Below are positions 16,666 to 20,478 of a stretch of 20,478 nucleotides of DNA, piece after piece. Position numbers and translations under genes: made by a program. Source of the DNA: Strigomonas culicis (Eukaryota > Euglenozoa > Kinetoplastea > Trypanosomatida > Trypanosomatidae). How positions within the stretch are numbered: position 1 is the stretch's first letter; each line of letters starts with the position of its first letter. The stretch spans positions 1 through 20,478 of the forward strand of contig AUXH01000349.1 in NCBI GenBank assembly GCA_000482145.1, in the 5' to 3' direction. The notes under the pieces were generated by a model. It was not told the origin of the DNA, searched no databases, and was given only the letters and a program-made list of their open reading frames with translations.

Positions 16666-17154
16666 CTACCGAATAACAGGCTCATCACATAGCTTCTGGA
16701 AATCAAACCGATATTCTTGACACTGTTTAACTTGATCTAAAACGAATTCAAGCCATGCCAGTTGTGTCACCCCTTCTTCACAGTGGTGCGCTTTAATGCG
16801 CTTAAGCTCATACTCGTAATCTTCAATTGTAATACAAATCCTATTACGCATCAGCATACCACGGCAGGTGTACAAAATGCCAAATAAAACAATGCCCATA
16901 CTCAATGCGGGAGGAATAGGTCTCGCGTAGTACATACTGTTACGAAAAATGTGTCTAGGACCCCATAGCTTAAAAACTGCAAGTACACTGACGGTAGAAA
17001 AAGACACCGAGCCTACAAAATACTGCCATGCTAAGCTTTGATGGTGAGCTAACCTCTCCACTTTATTTGCAATATTTCTTCTTTGAACCCTGGACACTTC
17101 TGTGACATAGTTGGAAAACTGTATCCTGGTCTCATCTGCTTCTGTTTTTTTCAT
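16666..17154 (-). CDS. Small protein with two membrane segments, possibly PLGRKT-like
   Basis: 162 aa, from ATG at 17152-17154 to TAG at 16666-16668. An N-terminal charged amphipathic region (1-40, including QRRNIANKVERLAHHQ) leads into a hydrophobic segment at about 44-62. A short basic loop containing GPRHIFRN follows, then a second hydrophobic segment at about 80-98 (IPPALSMGIVLFGILYTC) and a charged C-terminal tail with EDYEYELKRI. The size, helix-AW-TM-loop-Pro-TM layout and charged tail recall the PLGRKT/DUF2368 family of small two-pass membrane proteins. That likeness is by eye only and weak. A mitochondrial or other organelle membrane subunit is equally possible. It is the second gene in the transcription unit and clearly AT-richer than the genes farther left. 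Confidence 0.7.
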   Translation of the reverse strand: MKKTEADETRIQFSNYVTEVSRVQRRNIANKVERLAHHQSLAWQYFVGSVSFSTVSVLAVFKLWGPRHIFRNSMYYARPIPPALSMGIVLFGILYTCRGMLMRNRICITIEDYEYELKRIKAHHCEEGVTQLAWLEFVLDQVKQCQEYRFDFQKLCDEPVIR

Positions 17155-17197
17155 TTGTCTGTAACTTTAAATTGAAATGAATTAAATGAATATTCTT

Positions 17198-17246
17198 CTC
17201 ATAAAAGAAAAAAAAAGAACAGTAAGAAAAAAACATAAGAAAGAGA
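17198..17246 (-). promoter_or_regulatory. Pyrimidine tract and putative trans-splice acceptor for the 162-aa gene
   Basis: The minus strand from 17246 to about 17203 is T-rich with interspersed C. The first AG after it is at 17199-17198, which would leave a 5'UTR of 43 nt. A later AG (in GTTACAG) would leave only four bases, so the first is preferred. Confidence 0.5.
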
Positions 17247-17408
17247 TTGAAAGAAGGAGTCAAGGAGATAATTGATAGTTAAAGTACAATCGGAGACAAA
17301 AGTAAACTACAGCTCTTTTTTTTTTTGTAAACTCAGTAGTTTGAAGCCAAAGTACAATGTAGAAGGATGAGGATGAGTATGTATGCAAAATACACACGCT
17401 TACTTTGA

Positions 17409-17651
17409 TTATACTTCTGCAACTGCATACTGTCGATTTCGACGCCGTACATTTGCTCGCACTTGTGACCGATTAGTCATGTTCGCAATGGGCATGCCTC
17501 TGCTTTCAAATGCATACACCTCATTCGAATTGTCATCCAGTTTTATTATACCCACCTTGCTGACAACGGTTGGAAACAAACGAGGAATCACGAATCGGTG
17601 CAAGATAACCAAGGAAGCGACTAGAACTAAAAGAGAAATTAGCTGGTTCAT
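17409..17651 (-). CDS. Small single-pass membrane protein (80 aa), hypothetical
   Basis: 80 aa, from ATG at 17649-17651 to TAA at 17409-17411. The N-terminus is a hydrophobic segment (residues 4-18, LISLLVLVASLVILH) followed by RFVIPRLFP, consistent with a signal anchor or an uncleaved signal peptide. The rest is short and polar, ending in a basic RRRNRQ stretch. Two overlapping N-glycosylation sequons occur at N57 (NMT) and N60 (NRS), used only if that side is lumenal. I do not recognise the family. Support comes from the coherent hydrophobic start, the correct strand, the upstream pyrimidine tract and the correct spacing to the next gene. It would be the first gene of the leftward transcription unit. 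It could be a chance ORF, since it is short. Confidence 0.55.
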   Translation of the reverse strand: MNQLISLLVLVASLVILHRFVIPRLFPTVVSKVGIIKLDDNSNEVYAFESRGMPIANMTNRSQVRANVRRRNRQYAVAEV

Positions 17652-17720
17652 CTTAAAAGAAGGGTAATAAAGAAAGAAAAGGAAGATTAAAGAGCGAGAA
17701 GGGGAAAGGTAAAAAAAAAC
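17652..17720 (-). promoter_or_regulatory. Pyrimidine tract and putative trans-splice acceptor abutting the 80-aa gene
   Basis: The minus strand from 17720 to 17656 is a long C/T-rich tract. The first AG after it is at 17653-17652, immediately before the ATG (17651), so no native 5'UTR base would remain after spliced-leader addition. The true acceptor may instead lie upstream of this tract. Confidence 0.4.
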
Positions 17721-18159
17721 TATTCAGCTGCACAGAGGTGAAAACTGTTGTAATATTGTAATGAATCAAAGAAGAATATAGAGTGACAGAATTATAAATA
17801 TCCATTCCACTCAACAAACACTCCACAAACCTCTGCACCCATATGCTTTATCAAAAGAAAAACAGGGCTTAAATAGGTAAAACGCTAAATCCGTCAAAGA
17901 AACGAGAGCGAACAAATGAAAATCCATTCACGCGCCCTAACGTAAAACACAAAAGAACCTTCTGCAGAGAAAAACAATTTCTTCAGAAACAGCGAAAGAG
18001 AACAAAAGAAAAAAAAACAAGAATACACAAGAATCATGTTAAGTTTAAAAAAAAAAGGCAGTCATCACCAGCAGCCAACGCACCAACTAAACAAATCAAA
18101 AAAAAAAGGCACAACCCACATTAATCATAAACGCCTCGCCATCCACAGCGGCGTTGGCA

Positions 18160-18560
18160 AAAAAGAAGCCGTGTCGCCCCGCGGCCCCCCGCCTCGACGG
18201 CACCCCAACCCCACAACGCAAAAAAAACGCACGCGAACCCACGGCCCCCGCAACGCCCCTCGGACAGAAAGCGCTTATGAAAACGCCCGGCGCCTCGCCG
18301 CCCGCTCAGAGGGGTCGCAGGGAGGCGGGTTGGGGGCGCCCCGCCCCGCCCGAGCGCGCCTGGCGCCCGGAGACCCCGTTACGCCGGGGCCCGCCCCCAC
18401 CCACGCGACGAGGGCCGCCGAAACCCAGCCCCCCGCCCCCCAACCCCGCGGGCGGCGCGGTTCGCCCCGGGCAAACAGACGCCGCAGCAGAAAAAACAGA
18501 AAAGAAAAAGATCGCCCGGGCATCCGCCCGCTTTCGCACGCCGCCGACGCGCCAAGAATA
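18160..18560. other. GC-rich, C/A-skewed non-coding block
   Basis: This is an abrupt island of very high GC with C-runs of up to six and interspersed A-runs, flanked by AT-rich DNA. Frames are open on both strands because stops are rare in such composition. The translations are Pro/Arg/Ala- or Gly/Arg-rich with no domain, so I treat it as non-coding. On the minus (transcribed) strand it is G/T-rich, compatible with a start-region element for the leftward unit. Confidence 0.5.
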
Positions 18561-18944
18561 GGGCGCCCCTTTTGCGCGGCCCAGCCCACTGAAGAAGACC
18601 CCCTTTAAAAGAAAGGCCAGTTCAATCAGTTAACACCCTCATCAGAATTCCACACAGTTATCATTTCTGGGAACCTTTTTCTGAAAGACAAACACCCTCC
18701 TCCCCATAACCCTTTCACCTCATCATGAACGCCAAAAGGAAGGCCTGCACCACATAGATAAACCGCCCGCGCCTGGCCCAAGGGCACCCACTCTACAAAA
18801 GGGAATGCGCGGAAAGAAAACCAAGCACCCTTTAATAAAAAACAATAATGGTGCAGCCTCAGCAGAAGTGAAACAAGATGTGTTTTTCCCAACTAAGAGA
18901 GGGGGCCCCCCTCTCCTCACGCCGCCCCCGGGGTCATCGTGGGC

Positions 18945-18972
18945 GCGCCCCTGGCCGGCGCAAAAGCGCCCC
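18945..18972. repeat. GC-rich hairpin element, copy 1
   Basis: Bases 18945-18964 match 20160-20179 at 17 of 20 positions without gaps, sharing GGCCGGCGCAAA. Each copy then closes a hairpin. Here GGCGC (18957-18961) pairs with GCGCC (18966-18970) across an AAAA loop. The surrounding sequences are otherwise unlike, so this is a dispersed element and not a segmental duplication. Confidence 0.6.
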
Positions 18973-19060
18973 GAACGTAAAAAGCACCACCGCAGCAAAA
19001 GAAGAGAGCGCCCACAGCCCCAGGAATGGAGCAACAAGAAAGAAGTATAATCGTAAACGG

Positions 19061-19095
19061 GGCGGCGGCGCTGCGCCCTTCGGAACGATACCGCC
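19061..19095. repeat. GC-rich nested hairpin
   Basis: GGCGC (19067-19071) pairs with GCGCC (19073-19077) around a very tight loop. An outer GGCGG (19061-19065) can pair with CCGCC (19091-19095). The 3' side reads GCGCCCTTCGG, similar to GCGCCTTCGG at 19971-19980. It sits in otherwise A-rich DNA. Confidence 0.5.
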
Positions 19096-19963
19096 GAAAG
19101 AGTTATTATTTGCAAAGACCTCCTAAGTGAAAAGAATTGCCCTTTTGTATAATACTTCCCGGGCCCCCCGCGCCTTGGAACGGCGTAGATCCTCTTATTC
19201 CGCAGCGGCCCCCTCTTCACATGGCACGCGGCGTACGATTTGGCAATTCAATTCGCGGCAAACTAAAATGAGAATTAAGGAGAGAACGGTACATTTCATT
19301 CCGCGTGAGTGTTTACATGATTGATACATCACAAGCGATGGAATACATTAAACCACCCAATTGTTATTCTCCTATTTTTCGGTATTAAGTTCACCTTAAA
19401 ATATTTTGCTATACAGTACCTCATGCGATGTGCGAGAAAGAGGTTCTCTATCTCCTCAAAATCCAAGGATCCCTGTCGTGGCGGGTCGCGGGGTTGGGCG
19501 TGGGGGATTTTCGAAAGAAAGAAAAAATGTTCTTTAAAGTGCAGAAGAAGAGGACCAAGCGAGTAAACAAATTCATCATCATGTACATTCACGTTCGAGA
19601 ACTAATCGTTCTCTTCTGCATTACGCACCTTGCCTACTCCGTAATTCCATTTTCTCCGCGAGCTACAAAAATAACAATGAAGATAGTCAATTGCCTAATA
19701 CATCCCGTCGTTTGTGATGTTGTAAAGATAAAAACACTCACCAGTGTGAAGAAAATACTGCCCTTACTTTTCTAGAACTCTTCATTGTTTGTACGAGTGT
19801 CATTGCGTTATTCTTTTGCAGGGGGCTCCATTTTTTTTCCCACGTTGACAGGCAGGGGGCGTTGGGCAACATGGCCGCACACGCGGGGATGGGGAAGCAC
19901 ACCAATGCCTAACAATTGGGAAATGGGCTTTGGGGTTGATCTTGCTTTCTTTTTTCATCCGGG

Positions 19964-19996
19964 GGCGCGAGCGCCTTCGGCGGGTCCTTCGCGAAG
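19964..19996. repeat. GC-rich hairpin followed by a perfect palindrome
   Basis: GGCGC (19964-19968) pairs with GCGCC (19971-19975) across GA. Eleven bases later CTTCGCGAAG (19987-19996) is a perfect 10-bp palindrome. The GGCGC/GCGCC stem recurs at 18957, 19067 and 20172. Confidence 0.5.
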
Positions 19997-20159
19997 CCAG
20001 GGGCGGTTTTGTTTTTTGGGGGGCCAAATTGTACTTCGCGGCCGTGATTGCGGCCGGCCGGCCTCGGCGGTGGCTGGTTGTGTTCCTCGTGTGTCCTTTG
20101 GGCGGGGCGGGGGGCCCTTTTTTTCTTTTTGCGAGGCCGCGTGGCATGGTTTGTCGGTG

Positions 20160-20189
20160 GCGCCTTGGGCCGGCGCAAATTGGCGCCCA
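20160..20189. repeat. GC-rich hairpin element, copy 2
   Basis: This is the second copy of the element at 18945. GGCGC (20172-20176) pairs with GCGCC (20183-20187) across AAATTG. It is in the same orientation as copy 1 and differs from it mainly in the loop and in three of the first ten bases. Confidence 0.6.
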
Positions 20190-20271
20190 GGTGTTTTGTG
20201 AAGCATCGGGCCCCTGCCACGAAGTTGTTTTGTTTCCTGGTTATGAGGAATGCAATCTTTTTCTTTTTTTT

Positions 20272-20280
20272 GGGGGGGGG
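20272..20280 (+). promoter_or_regulatory. Run of nine G on the plus strand
   Basis: A T-rich stretch is followed directly by nine consecutive G at 20272-20280. Poly-G tracts near transcription start regions are reported in trypanosomes, orientated with transcription. Here that would indicate rightward transcription. The role is inferred. Confidence 0.35.
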
Positions 20281-20347
20281 CCTCCCTCTTGTGATGTTTT
20301 TTTGTTGTTTCCATTTCTTCACAAATATTTCGCTCGGGCAGCGGGGC

Positions 20348-20380
20348 GGCGTGGGCGCGGCGTGGGCGCGGCGTGGGCGG
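20348..20380. repeat. 11-bp tandem repeat, three copies
   Basis: GGCGTGGGCGC repeats at 20348-20358 and 20359-20369, then as GGCGTGGGCGG at 20370-20380. A separate copy of the last form is at 20411-20421. With neighbouring G-runs (GGGCGGGTGGG at 20375-20385) the tract has near-canonical G-quadruplex potential on the plus strand. Confidence 0.85.
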
Positions 20381-20478
20381 GTGGGCTCATCAGAGCCAAG
20401 GAGGGTGGGGGGCGTGGGCGGTTTCCTGGGTTCTGATTGCCTTTTTCGTGGGGCGCTCGCTGGGTGGTGGCGGGCGGT

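Larger units (their letters stand above)
17652..20478. other. Gene-free region, candidate divergent strand-switch / transcription start region
   Basis: I find no credible gene, tRNA, rRNA or telomeric repeat in these 2.8 kb. The left part has A-runs and C/A-rich DNA on the plus strand: bases 18181-18240 hold 48 A+C against 12 G+T by hand count. The right part has T-runs and G/T-rich DNA: 20101-20160 hold 46 G+T against 14 A+C. Sense strands reading away from about 19 kb are thus G/T-rich on both sides. Kinetoplastid transcription start regions often lie at divergent strand switches and carry GT-rich or poly-G elements. The assignment is inferred, because no plus-strand gene is in view. Confidence 0.45.

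Noticed and set aside
18036..18608. Plus-strand ORF of 190 codons
   Set aside because: It translates to Pro/Arg/Lys-rich sequence driven by C/A composition. The opposite strand is equally open and no motif is present.
18723..19220. Minus-strand ORF of 165 codons
   Set aside because: The translation is mixed-composition with no domain and no coherent hydrophobic pattern. It spans the hairpin-rich spacer and has no clear pyrimidine tract before it.
19588..19606. tRNA-like GTTCGAGAAC segment
   Set aside because: No acceptor, D or anticodon stems can be placed around it. It is a short palindrome only.
19428..19775. Plus-strand ORF of 115 codons, possibly the first gene of a rightward unit
   Set aside because: It contains a short hydrophobic stretch but no conserved feature. 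No convincing plus-strand pyrimidine tract precedes it.
19930..20436. Plus-strand ORF of 168 codons
   Set aside because: It is a Gly/Arg/Phe-rich product of G/T-rich DNA and runs through the poly-G and tandem repeat tracts.
20000..20478. Telomere or subtelomeric repeat at the right end
   Set aside because: There are no TTAGGG/CCCTAA arrays. The G-rich tandem unit (GGCGTGGGCGC) is unrelated.

Overview
The window looks like nuclear DNA from a trypanosomatid (kinetoplastid). All five supportable genes lie on the minus strand, head to tail and without introns. Each is preceded on its sense strand by a long pyrimidine tract and an AG, the layout expected for spliced-leader trans-splicing within a polycistronic transcription unit. 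The ribosomal protein at the left edge resembles Leishmania-type L7a, so a member of Leishmaniinae or a near relative is likely. The species cannot be named from the window.

In transcription order (right to left) the genes are: an 80-aa single-pass membrane protein (17409-17651); a 162-aa protein with two membrane segments (16666-17154); a very large dynein heavy chain-like gene (2759-16315, 4518 aa); a 343-aa single-pass membrane protein with a WW-like module (1200-2231); and the first 122 codons of 60S ribosomal protein L7a (1-366), cut by the window edge. The gaps between them hold UTRs, splice-acceptor signals and a CA microsatellite.

The dynein gene is the main attraction. Linker, AAA+ ring, stalk and microtubule-binding domain can all be followed by eye. 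The AAA1 site, the essential motor ATPase of ordinary dyneins, has lost Walker A, Walker B, the TMNPGYAGR-type segment and the AAA2 arginine that completes it. AAA4 has also lost both Walker motifs, while AAA2 and AAA3 keep intact P-loops. The reading frame is open over 4518 codons, so this looks like a maintained pseudo-motor and not a decayed pseudogene. GC content also falls steeply along the gene, from about 83% near its 3' end to about 33% near its 5' end in sampled windows.

From 17652 to the right edge I find no credible gene. The plus strand is C/A-rich at about 18.1-18.6 kb and G/T-rich at about 19.8-20.48 kb, so the strand reading away from about 19 kb is G/T-rich on both sides. With a run of nine G, GC-rich hairpins and an 11-bp tandem repeat, this fits a divergent strand-switch (transcription start) region. 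That is an inference, because no plus-strand gene lies inside the window.
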